Shown here: positions 1 to 6,237 of the stretch, one piece after another | How positions within the stretch are numbered: position 1 is the stretch's first letter | How the letters are laid out: every line of letters begins with the position of its first letter | Origin: Rickettsiales bacterium | GTDB taxonomy: Bacteria; Pseudomonadota; Alphaproteobacteria; Rickettsiales; UBA3002 | Direction of reading: 5' to 3' | Length of the DNA stretch: 6,928 nucleotides | Assembly: GCA_021300075.1 (NCBI GenBank) | Contig: JAJTIB010000215.1 | Span: 1-6,928 of the forward strand | Notes under the pieces: model-generated | Told to the model about the DNA's origin: nothing | The model's database searches: none | The model's input: the letters and a program-made list of their open reading frames with translations, nothing else | Position numbers and translations under genes: made by a program

Positions 1-1
1 C

Positions 2-232
2 AACTGCGTGCAGATGTTTCTCTACATCCGTGCGGTGCATATTCTGGGCGCAAGCCGGATGGGAATGATCATGGCGCTGGTGCCCGCTATTGCCGCGCTT
101 GCCGCGTCGCCCATACTCGGTGAGCCTTTGACAACGGCGATTCTTGGCGGCCTTGTGCTGGTAGGGCTCGGCGTTGCACTCAGCCAGAAAAAACTGCCTC
201 ATCTGCTTTCTCACCCCCATGCTTCGCAATAA
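2..232 (+). CDS. EamA/DMT-superfamily transporter, C-terminal fragment (partial at window start)
   Basis: The reading frame is already open at the first bases and ends at TAA 230-232, so only the last 76 residues are visible. They resemble the end of the second EamA repeat of drug/metabolite transporters: a YIRAV segment, then LGASRMGMIMALVPAIAAL, the short conserved turn LGEPLT, and a last hydrophobic helix (AILGGLVLVGLGVAL) followed by a basic, histidine-containing tail. Proteins of this family are inner-membrane permeases with ten helices; the fragment would hold about the last two. The substrate cannot be deduced. The next gene starts 37 bases downstream on the same strand, so the two may be co-transcribed. 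The family call is fairly secure from the LGEPLT context, but the exact subfamily is not. Confidence 0.75.
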   Translation, partial: NCVQMFLYIRAVHILGASRMGMIMALVPAIAALAASPILGEPLTTAILGGLVLVGLGVALSQKKLPHLLSHPHASQ

Positions 233-269
233 TGATTGAAGAAACGGGCGCGGGCGTTATGGTGCGCGG

Positions 270-1616
270 ATGAAATACTCTCCAACTAACTTCTGGCCGA
301 GGCGCTGGTTGATGCTGGGCGTGGCGGCGCTTGCTATTGCCGGGCTATTCTCGTTGATTCTGGTGATCGCCCGCACGCCGCAGCTTGCAGGGCTGAAGGA
401 GCTGTTCTCCGTCGCCCTCGTGGTGCATGTTGATCTTTCGGTTCTGGTTTGGTTTCTGGCGGTAATGGGCACGGGTATGGTGCTCTTTATTCAGCGATTT
501 GAGGTTGCACCCACTCCTGTTATCATGCCTGCGAGCTGGTGGTGTATGACGCTGGGCACGGCAGCGATTACGCTTGCGCCGCTCACCGGTGAGTGGGAGG
601 TTATCAAGAGCAATTATATCCCCGTTCTTTATAATGGGGTATTCTTTCTGGGGCTGGCGCTTGTTGCTTCGGCCACGCTGCTGATGGTGCTGCAGTTGCT
701 GCTGGTGGCGATGCAACGGCGCTTTACTGCGCTGACGCTCGCTGAGAATAGTGTGGAAGTCGGCTGGGTTGTCCTTGCGCTCATTCTGCTGCTGGCGCTG
801 TTCATGTTTTTTCTCTCGGGCGATTTAATGCCGCCAGATCTCGGGCATGAGATGCTCTATGAAGTGCTGTTCTGGGCGGGCGGGCATACGCTGCAATTCG
901 CCTATACGCTCATCATGATGCTGGCCTGGCTGGTGCTTGCTGCACCGCATCTGAGCCGTCCGGTCATTGCGCCAAAAGTCCTGCTTGGCCTGTGGTTGAT
1001 TCTGTTGATGGGTGCGGCCTATCCGCTCATGGCGTATCTGCGTTATCCGGTCGAAGACCCCGAATTCATGCAGATTTTCACTAATGCGATGATCTACTGG
1101 GGTGGTCTTGCGCCCGGGATTTTATGGTTGTTTCTGGCGTACGGGTTATTCAAATATCGCGCCCGAAATCCCGCCGCACGTGCCACATTTTCGGCGCTCA
1201 TCATGTCAATGATTCTTTTTGCCGCCGGCGGTATTCTGGGACTGATGATTCAGGGTCAGAATGTGATGATTCCTGCCCATTATCACGGCGCGATTGTGGC
1301 GGTGACGCTGGCGCTTATGGGCTATGCCTATACTCTCTTGCCTCAATTCGGGTATCGGCAGGTGACAGGCTCGCGGCTTGCTTTCTGGCAACCGGTGATT
1401 TACGGCGCTGGCCAGCTTATGCATATTGGCGGGCTTGGCTATTCGGGCGGTTACGGTGTGCTTAGAAAGACCGCTGCTGCCGGACAGAGCTTCGCGCCTG
1501 AAGTCCAGCTTGCGCTTGGGGTGATGGGTATGGGAGGGTTATTGGCCATCGTTGGGGGGTTTCTGTTCGTGGTTGTCATCTGGCGAGCAGCACGAAAAGA
1601 AGTGGTTAGCGGTTAG
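270..1616 (+). CDS. Heme-copper oxidase subunit I-like membrane protein (incomplete copper site)
   Basis: This 448-residue protein is strongly hydrophobic, with about twelve predicted membrane helices (near residues 13-35, 46-75, 85-104, 117-147, 164-184, 195-225, 233-256, 267-295, 306-327, 337-358, 371-395, 414-438), the fold of heme-copper oxidase subunit I. Histidines fall where the family binds cofactors: H53 in helix 2 (VVHVD, low-spin heme), H206 in helix 6 (GGHTLQF, first copper ligand), and H337/H339 at the start of helix 10 (AHYHG, as in the AHFH motif of CoxA). The His-His pair expected in helix 7 is absent, and residue +4 from H206 is Phe, not the Tyr of A-type oxidases. H385 lies in helix 11. 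I infer a divergent oxidase or NO-reductase relative, possibly without a normal copper B. No subunit II or assembly gene is visible. ATG 270 is the only usable start after the in-frame stop at 237-239; its ribosome site is weak. Confidence 0.7.
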   Translation: MKYSPTNFWPRRWLMLGVAALAIAGLFSLILVIARTPQLAGLKELFSVALVVHVDLSVLVWFLAVMGTGMVLFIQRFEVAPTPVIMPASWWCMTLGTAAITLAPLTGEWEVIKSNYIPVLYNGVFFLGLALVASATLLMVLQLLLVAMQRRFTALTLAENSVEVGWVVLALILLLALFMFFLSGDLMPPDLGHEMLYEVLFWAGGHTLQFAYTLIMMLAWLVLAAPHLSRPVIAPKVLLGLWLILLMGAAYPLMAYLRYPVEDPEFMQIFTNAMIYWGGLAPGILWLFLAYGLFKYRARNPAARATFSALIMSMILFAAGGILGLMIQGQNVMIPAHYHGAIVAVTLALMGYAYTLLPQFGYRQVTGSRLAFWQPVIYGAGQLMHIGGLGYSGGYGVLRKTAAAGQSFAPEVQLALGVMGMGGLLAIVGGFLFVVVIWRAARKEVVSG

Positions 1617-1686
1617 CTTTTATGTTCATAGGGCAATTATTGGCTCCTTGCCTAGGAAGAGCTAAAACCTAAAATCTAACTGCTTC
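1599..1686. repeat. Imperfect inverted repeat at the end of the oxidase-like gene
   Basis: Arms 1599-1624 and 1661-1686 face each other around a 36-base spacer. By hand alignment 18 of 26 positions are Watson-Crick pairs and two more are G-T wobbles. The left arm covers the stop codon TAG 1614-1616. The right arm contains GCTAAAACCT (1661-1670), which recurs exactly at 3275-3284 in the repeat between fabI and aroC. No run of T follows the stem, so it is not a classical intrinsic terminator. It may be a diverged copy of a small palindromic repeat family. Confidence 0.45.
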
Positions 1687-1757
1687 ACACCAATGGAATC
1701 ACTTGAAGCCAAGCCGAAAATATGAAATACCCCCGGCTGCATATTCCAACAAATCAA

Positions 1758-1763
1758 AGGAGA
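1758..1763 (+). promoter_or_regulatory. Shine-Dalgarno site of the lipoprotein gene
   Basis: AGGAGA lies six bases before ATG 1770. It decides for this start over the in-frame ATG at 1722, which would put a charged stretch in front of the signal peptide and has no comparable site. Confidence 0.8.
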
Positions 1764-1769
1764 GTGTTT

Positions 1770-2285
1770 ATGCGTATTCAGTCAATTCTTGCCCTTGTCA
1801 GCGTTGCTGTGATGCTTGCGGCCTGCGGCGAACAGAACGCCGAAAATGCCCGCAAGGGCGGTGTTGCCGGTGGTGGCGGTATTACTAAGGCGGATGTCGG
1901 TACACTTGCCGGTGCCGGGCTTGGTGCATGGGCTGGCTCGAATGTTGGTAGTGGCGCAGGTAGAACGGCAGCGATTGCGGTAGGTGCGCTTGCCGGCGCT
2001 GGCATTGGCCGTGAGCTTGGTGCTTCACTTGACCGTGCCGACATGGCCTACTATAACCGCACCCAGCAGCAGGCACTCGAAACCTCTCAGCCGGGCCAGA
2101 CTCTGCCTTGGAGCAATCAGCAAACTGGTAATTCGGGGACGTTCACACCCTCCAACTACTACCAGACGGCGGATGGGACTTATTGCCGTGAATTCCAACA
2201 GACTATCGTTGTAGGCGGAAAGACGGAAAAGGGTTTCGGTAAAGCCTGCCGCCAACCCGATGGCTCGTGGCAGATTGTACAGTAG
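1770..2285 (+). CDS. Glycine-zipper surface lipoprotein (rickettsial 17 kDa antigen / RT0821 type)
   Basis: This is a 171-residue lipoprotein. Residues 1-18 form a signal peptide ending in the lipobox LAAC, so C19 should be the lipidated first residue of the mature protein; Gly at +2 does not suggest inner-membrane retention by E. coli rules. Residues about 44-84 are a glycine-zipper region with repeated small residues (AGAGLGAWAG, GALAGAGIG), expected to make a hairpin that packs in or on a membrane. The C-terminal domain has the features of the 17 kDa antigen / RT0821 surface family: a Trp-containing turn at 112-116, GNSGTFTP, DGTYCREFQQ, then ACRQPDGSWQIV. C139 and C160 could form a disulfide in the periplasm. 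The family is structural or envelope-associated, and no enzymatic role is known to me. It stands alone between two gaps and is probably transcribed on its own. Confidence 0.85.
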   Translation: MRIQSILALVSVAVMLAACGEQNAENARKGGVAGGGGITKADVGTLAGAGLGAWAGSNVGSGAGRTAAIAVGALAGAGIGRELGASLDRADMAYYNRTQQQALETSQPGQTLPWSNQQTGNSGTFTPSNYYQTADGTYCREFQQTIVVGGKTEKGFGKACRQPDGSWQIVQ

Positions 2286-2290
2286 ATAAA

Positions 2291-2382
2291 GTGACGGTTG
2301 GTAGGTGAAAGGTGTGACGTGCGAAACGAATGCTCAAAGATTTTCTCTTAAACACCCGCCACTTGCCACCAGCCATCCTTTC
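2291..2382. repeat. Weak imperfect inverted repeat upstream of fabI
   Basis: In the 111-base gap before fabI, a G-rich left part (around 2294-2315, including GGTTGGTAGGTG) can be folded against a C-rich right part (around 2352-2377, CACCCGCCACTTGCCACCAG) if a three-base bulge is allowed; about 16 of 22 positions pair by hand. It resembles in layout the repeats after the oxidase-like gene and after fabI but does not share their GCTAAAACCT core. It may be a leader hairpin, a decayed repeat, or chance. Confidence 0.25.
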
Positions 2383-2384
2383 GT

Positions 2385-2389
2385 AGGAG
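2385..2389 (+). promoter_or_regulatory. Shine-Dalgarno site of fabI
   Basis: AGGAG lies seven bases before ATG 2397 and fixes that start. The in-frame ATG at codon 14, closer to where some family members begin, has no such site. Confidence 0.8.
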
Positions 2390-2396
2390 CAAACGC

Positions 2397-3227
2397 ATGA
2401 CAGACGTTGAAAAACCTATTCCTCAGGGCACTCTGATGCAAGGTAAGCGTGGCCTTATCATGGGGGTGGCGAATGATAAATCAATCGCCTGGGGCATCAC
2501 CCAGTACCTCGCCGCGCAAGGGGCAGAGCTTGCCTTCACTTTTCAGGGCGAGGCGCTGGAAAAGCGGGTGCGTCCGCTTGCTGAATCCGTCGGCGGCAAG
2601 CATATCTTGCCCTGCGATGTGACCAAAATGGCTTCGATTGATGCGGTGTTTGACACACTCGGTAAATCCTGGGGCAGCCTTGATTTTGTTGTCCATGCCA
2701 TCGCCTTTTCCGACAAGGAAGAACTCAAAGGCCAGTATATCGACACTAGCCTTGAGAATTTCCTGAATACCATGAATATCAGCTGCTATTCCTTCACGGC
2801 GGTCGCCAAGCGGGCGGCAGCGCTGATGCCGCAGGGCGGTTCGCTCGTCACTCTCACCTATCTTGGTGCGGAGCGCGTAACCCCGCATTACAACGTGATG
2901 GGTGTGGCAAAAGCAGCACTTGAAACGAGCGTGAAATATCTGGCGGTGGATCTGGGTGCGCGAAATATCCGCGTCAACTCGATTTCCGCCGGGCCGATTA
3001 AAACACTCGCCGCCATGGGTATCGGCGATTTCCGCTATATCCTCAAATGGAACGAACTGAACTCGCCGCTCAAACGCAACACCACGATTGAAGATGTTGG
3101 CGGTGCTGGGCTTTACCTGCTCTCCGATTTAGGTTCTGGCACCACGGGCGAAAATCTGCATGTGGATTCGGGCTATCATGTGGTCGGCATGAAGGCCATT
3201 GACGCGCCGGATATTGCATTAGTTTAG
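2397..3227 (+). CDS. fabI: Enoyl-[acyl-carrier-protein] reductase (NADH-dependent, FabI type)
   Basis: FabI reduces the trans-2 double bond of enoyl-ACP with NAD(P)H, the last step of each cycle of type II fatty acid synthesis in the cytoplasm. The 276-residue protein is a Rossmann-fold short-chain dehydrogenase-like enzyme. Residues 17-33 give the nucleotide-binding segment of FabI (GLIMGVANDKSIAWG), D74-V75 the CDVT stretch, and 100-105 the VHAIAF strand. The FabI active site is present: Y155 (TYLGAER) and the Y-x6-K pair Y165 and K172 (YNVMGVAK), followed by RVNSISAGPIKTLAA (192-206), the substrate-loop region. The C-terminus (GENLHVDSGYHVVGM) is typical. Length is slightly above the E. 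coli protein because of a short N-terminal extension. It is followed by aroC after 72 bases on the same strand, a pairing I recall from other alphaproteobacteria. Confidence 0.96.
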   Translation: MTDVEKPIPQGTLMQGKRGLIMGVANDKSIAWGITQYLAAQGAELAFTFQGEALEKRVRPLAESVGGKHILPCDVTKMASIDAVFDTLGKSWGSLDFVVHAIAFSDKEELKGQYIDTSLENFLNTMNISCYSFTAVAKRAAALMPQGGSLVTLTYLGAERVTPHYNVMGVAKAALETSVKYLAVDLGARNIRVNSISAGPIKTLAAMGIGDFRYILKWNELNSPLKRNTTIEDVGGAGLYLLSDLGSGTTGENLHVDSGYHVVGMKAIDAPDIALV

Positions 3228-3305
3228 CCTTGAGCTTTGAGCCGAGAGGTTTTAGCTTCATGGGGCATTTAACTGCTAAAACCTTAAGGCTCATGGCTCG
3301 TGGCT
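3226..3305. repeat. 80-base imperfect palindrome between fabI and aroC
   Basis: Arms 3226-3256 and 3275-3305 surround an 18-base loop. The ten bases next to the loop match perfectly (AGGTTTTAGC against GCTAAAACCT), and overall 24 of 31 positions are Watson-Crick pairs with three more wobbles. The element begins inside the fabI stop codon and ends just inside aroC, so its right arm contains the weak AAGG ribosome site (3286-3289) and the GTG start (3300-3302). Its core repeats at 1661-1670. A stem of this size in mRNA could limit access to the aroC start; it could also be a mobile or REP-like repeat. No T-run follows it. Confidence 0.7.
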
Positions 3306-4433
3306 AGTAATTCTTTCGGCAATCTGTTTCGTTTCACGACCTGGGGGGAATCTCACGGCGAGGCGATTGGCTGCGTGGTGGACGGTTGCCCATCGCTCAT
3401 TCCCCTAAGCGAGGCAGATATCCAGCCCTATCTTGACAGGCGCAAGCCCGGCCAATCGAAGTTTACAACCCAGCGCCGCGAGCCGGATACAGTCAAAATT
3501 CTCTCCGGCGTGTTTGAGGGCAAAACCACCGGCGCGCCGATTGCGCTGATTATTTATAACGAAGATCAGAAATCAAAAGATTACAGCGAAATAAAAGATA
3601 CATTCCGCCCCGGTCATGCCGACTTCACCTATGAAGCCAAATACGGCATCCGCGATTATCGAGGCGGCGGGCGCTCAAGCGCCCGCGAAACCGCGATGCG
3701 CGTGGCAGCCGGCGCGATCGCGCGCAAGGTGATTGCCACCATGAACATCACCGGTTACCTCGTGGAAATGGGTGGAGATGTGATTGACCGCGCCAATTTT
3801 GATAAGGCGGAGATTGGGCGCAATCCCTTTTGGTGTCCGGATGCCAAGGCCGCCGAGCGCTGGGAAAAATTGCTGGATGCGGCGCGCAAAGATGGTTCCT
3901 CCCTCGGCGCGGTGATTGAGGTGGTGGCAGAGAATGTGCCAGCAGGGCTGGGCGATCCTGTTTACCAGAAGCTAAGTGCCAAACTCGCCGAAGCGATGAT
4001 GAGCATCAATGCCGTTAAAGCTGTCGAAATAGGCGATGGATTTGCCGCGGCTCGCCTGCGCGGTGAAGAAAATGCCGACCGTATGCGGATCCACCCTCAC
4101 CCTCCCGCTGGCGCGGACCCCTCCCTATCCCTCACTGAGGGAGAGGGAACGAGCGCAGCGAGGGGTGAGGGTGTGAAATTCCTCTCCAACCACGCGGGCG
4201 GCATATTGGGCGGAATCTCGACCGGCCAGCCTATTGTCGTGCGGTTTGCGGTAAAACCTACCAGCTCCATACTGACACCGGTGGAAACCATCACCAAATC
4301 CGGCGCCAATACCGCTATCATCACCAAAGGCCGGCATGACCCCTGTGTGGGCATTCGCGCCGTGCCGATTGGCGAGGCGATGATGGCTCTTGTGCTTGCC
4401 GACGCACTGCTTCAATGGCGCGCTTATCAGTAA
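3300..4433 (+). CDS. aroC: Chorismate synthase with an in-frame palindromic-repeat insertion
   Basis: AroC converts 5-enolpyruvylshikimate 3-phosphate to chorismate with reduced FMN, the last step of the shikimate pathway. All three family signatures are present: GESHGEAIG (16-24) with catalytic H19, the RPGHAD stretch with H106 and GGGRSSARETAMRVAAGAIA (122-141), and RHDPCVGIRAVPIGEA (345-360). The SNHAGGILGGISTG segment (296-309) and KPTSSI are also intact. The start is GTG 3300, because the nearby ATG at 3293 meets a stop after four codons and the N-terminus from GTG (ASNSFGNLFRFTTWGESHG) fits the family. The protein has 377 residues, longer than I expect (about 350-365), and residues 265-291 are a Pro/Gly/Ser/Glu-rich stretch encoded by a palindromic repeat. 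Both flanks stay in frame and no stop arises, so the enzyme is probably functional. Confidence 0.95.
   Translation: MASNSFGNLFRFTTWGESHGEAIGCVVDGCPSLIPLSEADIQPYLDRRKPGQSKFTTQRREPDTVKILSGVFEGKTTGAPIALIIYNEDQKSKDYSEIKDTFRPGHADFTYEAKYGIRDYRGGGRSSARETAMRVAAGAIARKVIATMNITGYLVEMGGDVIDRANFDKAEIGRNPFWCPDAKAAERWEKLLDAARKDGSSLGAVIEVVAENVPAGLGDPVYQKLSAKLAEAMMSINAVKAVEIGDGFAAARLRGEENADRMRIHPHPPAGADPSLSLTEGEGTSAARGEGVKFLSNHAGGILGGISTGQPIVVRFAVKPTSSILTPVETITKSGANTAIITKGRHDPCVGIRAVPIGEAMMALVLADALLQWRAYQ
4092..4173. repeat. 82-base palindromic repeat inserted in frame within aroC
   Basis: Almost the whole element folds as one hairpin centred on base 4135. The outer arms CACCCTCACCC (4092-4102) and GGGTGAGGGTG (4163-4173) match perfectly. 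A middle stem pairs CGCTG-CGC (4106-4114, one bulged G) with GCGCAGCG (4153-4160). The inner stem 4122-4134 pairs with 4136-4148 with a single mismatch. The CCCTCACCC / CCCTC...GAGGG type of sequence is familiar to me from intergenic repeats in many proteobacteria; here it lies in coding sequence. It is read as residues 265-291 of AroC. Confidence 0.88.
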
Positions 4434-4722
4434 AGAACAGCGGCTGATTTTTCTGCGTATGTGCTCGTTCGTCAAAGTTTCACTGCACAGGTCGACGGTA
4501 TGACAAATGATGTCCTTCACGGCAAGTTTGCCACGGTTCTTCGCACAAATAAGGAAGGGGCAAAAAAACACTTCTCGCGGGTGTTGCAGTTCGCTATAAA
4601 CGGGGCATTCACCAACCACTACCCAACCACCATCTAACTCACCTGCCTGTTGACCGATTGAATCACCCGTCTTTTAACCTAACAAAACGTACCCTCGCCA
4701 CTGCCATCGAAAATCAAATGCC
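4434..4722. other. 289-base gap between aroC and nuoA, open on both strands, no identified gene
   Basis: No gene could be identified here. On the plus strand the frame of aroC stays open after its stop for 67 more codons to TAA 4635-4637, with an internal ATG at 4500 that would give a 45-residue peptide without a clear ribosome site. On the minus strand one frame is open from 4673 through the gap into antisense of aroC (to 4125), reading protein-like segments such as GELDGGWVVVGECPVYSEL. I recognise neither. The stretch may be a remnant of a mobile or horizontally acquired gene, or a leader. The 3' part (4640-4722) is AT-richer and is where a nuo promoter would be expected. Confidence 0.4.
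4650..4678 (+). promoter_or_regulatory. Candidate sigma-70-type promoter of the nuo operon
   Basis: TTGACC (4650-4655) matches five of six bases of the -35 consensus. After 17 bases, TTTAAC (4673-4678) matches four of six of the -10 consensus. Transcription would begin near 4685, about 40 bases before nuoA. The position before a long operon supports it, but the match is only moderate. Confidence 0.35.
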
Positions 4723-5088
4723 ATGAATGAATTGCTGCAATCCTATTTTCCAATTCTGGTGTTTCTGGGCATCGCGGGGGCTCTCTCTTGCATCATGATT
4801 CTGCTGCCGTTTCTGGTTGCGCGCTCAAAGCCGGATGCCGAGAAGCTCTCGCCTTATGAATGTGGGTTCGAGCCATTTGGCGACGCGCGCGGCCAGTTTG
4901 ATGTACGTTTTTATCTGGTGGCGATTCTGTTCATCATCTTCGATCTTGAGGTTGCATTTTTATTCCCCTGGGCAGTTTCGCTTTCAGAGATTGGCCTGTT
5001 CGGCTTCTGGTCGATGATGCTGTTTTTAGGCATCCTCACCGTCGGCTTCATTTATGAGTGGAAAAAGGGAGCGCTCGAATGGGAGTAG
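4723..5088 (+). CDS. nuoA: NADH-quinone oxidoreductase subunit A
   Basis: NuoA (ND3 homologue) is a small membrane subunit of complex I near the junction of the membrane and peripheral arms. The protein has 121 residues, a usual length, and three helices: about 9-33, 62-84 and 92-112. Between the first two lies the conserved loop SPYECGFEPFGDARGQFDVRF (43-63) with C47, which in the ND3 family sits near the quinone cavity. Helix 2 carries the acidic FDLE motif (D74, E76) of the proton path. The C-terminus YEWKKGALEWE is typical. The start at 4723 has no strong ribosome site; the ATG at 4718 is out of frame and meets a stop after one more codon. It is the first gene of the nuo operon and its end overlaps nuoB by ten bases. 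Confidence 0.95.
   Translation: MNELLQSYFPILVFLGIAGALSCIMILLPFLVARSKPDAEKLSPYECGFEPFGDARGQFDVRFYLVAILFIIFDLEVAFLFPWAVSLSEIGLFGFWSMMLFLGILTVGFIYEWKKGALEWE
5066..5071 (+). promoter_or_regulatory. Shine-Dalgarno site of nuoB
   Basis: AGGGAG lies seven bases before ATG 5079, inside the end of nuoA. It favours 5079 over the in-frame ATG at 5058, which lies upstream of this site. Confidence 0.75.
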
Positions 5089-5624
5089 TTCCAAACACGG
5101 CCACTCACGCTGTTCCCCCCGGCGCGACGCAGGACGCGCTGCTCACCCGTGTGTTTGATGAATTCGGCGATAAGGGTTTTGTCGTTGCCAATCTCGATAA
5201 ACTCGTGAACTGGGCGCGTACTGGATCGCTCTGGCCGATGACCTTTGGCCTCGCCTGTTGCGCGGTGGAGATGATGCAGGCCGCCGCTTCGCGCTATGAT
5301 ATGGATCGGCTGGGACTGGTTTATCGGCCTTCCCCTCGCCAATCAGACGTGATGATTGTGGCCGGTACGCTCTGCAATAAAATGGCCCCAGCCCTGCGTA
5401 AAGTGTATGATCAGATGGCCGAGCCGCGCTGGGTGATTTCGATGGGAAGCTGCGCCAATGGCGGCGGCTATTATCATTATTCCTATAGTGTTGTTCGTGG
5501 CTGTGACCGTATTGTTCCGGTCGATGTCTATGTGCCGGGCTGCCCGCCGACCGCCGAGGCGCTGATGTATGGCATCCTTCAGCTTCAGAAGAAAATCCGC
5601 AGAACAAGTACGATACGACGGTAA
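5079..5624 (+). CDS. nuoB: NADH-quinone oxidoreductase subunit B (cluster N2 subunit)
   Basis: NuoB (PSST/20 kDa subunit) carries the terminal iron-sulfur cluster N2, which reduces quinone in complex I. From ATG 5079 the protein has 181 residues. The four cluster ligands are visible: adjacent C60 and C61 in GLACCAVEMM, C125 in SMGSCANGGG and C155 in VPGCPPTAEAL. Also typical are NWARTGSLWPMTFGLACC, SPRQSDVMIVAGT, the invariant YYHYSYSVVRGCDRIVPVD segment (131-149), and the C-terminal QLQKKIRRT. The first 20 residues are a variable leader, as usual. The gene overlaps nuoA by ten bases and ends one base before the nuoC start, so translation is likely coupled. No key residue is missing. Confidence 0.97.
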   Translation: MGVVPNTATHAVPPGATQDALLTRVFDEFGDKGFVVANLDKLVNWARTGSLWPMTFGLACCAVEMMQAAASRYDMDRLGLVYRPSPRQSDVMIVAGTLCNKMAPALRKVYDQMAEPRWVISMGSCANGGGYYHYSYSVVRGCDRIVPVDVYVPGCPPTAEALMYGILQLQKKIRRTSTIRR

Positions 5625-5625
5625 C

Positions 5626-6237
5626 ATGAGTCAGGATTTAACGCAGTTGGGAAGTGCCATCGCCGCTGAAAAAGCGGGGATGGTGATGTCGTTTGCAGTG
5701 ACGCAGGGTGAACTAACCTTTGTCATTGAACGCGAATCCGTCGCCGAATTCTTGAGCTTTCTTCGTGATGACGCGCGCACGCGCTGCGAACAGTTGATGG
5801 ATGTCTGCGGGGTTGATTACCCCGCGCGGCAATTGCGTTTTGAGGTCGTTTATAATCTGCTTTCCGTCACTAAGAATCACCGTATCCGCGTGAAACTCGC
5901 AACCGACGAAGCCTCGCCTGTGCCCTCGGTCTCGGGTGTTTATCCGTCCGCAGGCTGGTTCGAGCGCGAGGTGTGGGATATGTACGGCGTGTTTTTTGAC
6001 GGCCACCCCGATCTGCGCCGCATCCTTACGGACTATGGCTTTGACGGCCACCCGCAACGCAAGGATTTCCCGCTCACCGGCTTTGTCGAATTGCGTTACG
6101 ACGAGGACGAAAAGCGGGTGAAATATAGCCCCGTCAAGTTGCAGCAGGCTTACCGCAGCTTCGATTTTATGAGTCCGTGGGAGGGGGCGGATTATCCAGC
6201 CCCAACTCCCGCGCCTGAGAAAGCAAAAACCGCATGA
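5626..6237 (+). CDS. nuoC: NADH-quinone oxidoreductase subunit C (30 kDa subunit)
   Basis: NuoC is a peripheral-arm subunit of complex I that packs against NuoD and NuoB. The chosen start, ATG 5626, lies one base after the nuoB stop and gives 203 residues; an in-frame ATG at 5569 would run 56 bases into nuoB and add a non-conserved leader. The 30 kDa subunit signature is complete: WFEREVWDMYGVFFDGHPDLRRILTDYGF spans residues 111-139, followed by GHPQRKDFPLTG (141-152) and a C-terminal VKYSPVKLQQAYRSFDFMSPWEG (165-187). A short Pro/Ala/Lys-rich tail (190-203) ends the protein. It is not fused to NuoD as in E. coli. Its stop overlaps the ATG of the following acetyltransferase gene (ATGA 6234-6237), and no strong ribosome site precedes its own start, so re-initiation from nuoB is likely. 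Confidence 0.95.
   Translation: MSQDLTQLGSAIAAEKAGMVMSFAVTQGELTFVIERESVAEFLSFLRDDARTRCEQLMDVCGVDYPARQLRFEVVYNLLSVTKNHRIRVKLATDEASPVPSVSGVYPSAGWFEREVWDMYGVFFDGHPDLRRILTDYGFDGHPQRKDFPLTGFVELRYDEDEKRVKYSPVKLQQAYRSFDFMSPWEGADYPAPTPAPEKAKTA

Noticed and set aside
1778..2044. Minus-strand open frame rich in Pro, Ala and Ser opposite the lipoprotein gene.
   Set aside because: Its composition is the expected mirror of the Gly/Ala-rich glycine-zipper coding sequence, and it has no own ribosome site or domain.
2703..2708. FabI has Ala (A103) where E. coli FabI has Gly93, a site of triclosan or diazaborine resistance changes.
   Set aside because: Ala at this place is natural in other FabI proteins, for example S. 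aureus FabI, which is triclosan-sensitive, so it does not indicate resistance.
4436..4456. Possible terminator after aroC (CAGCGGCTG followed by ATTTTT).
   Set aside because: The stem would have only three or four pairs with almost no loop, and the T-run is short; it does not meet the standard of an intrinsic terminator.
4500..4637. 45-residue peptide starting at ATG 4500.
   Set aside because: It has no convincing ribosome site, no recognisable domain and only weak codon bias; it is described within the gap entry instead of as a gene.
5569..5625. Earlier in-frame start for nuoC inside nuoB.
   Set aside because: It would add a leader in the antisense-free but non-conserved overlap with nuoB; ATG 5626, directly after the nuoB stop, fits the family length and the coupled operon layout.
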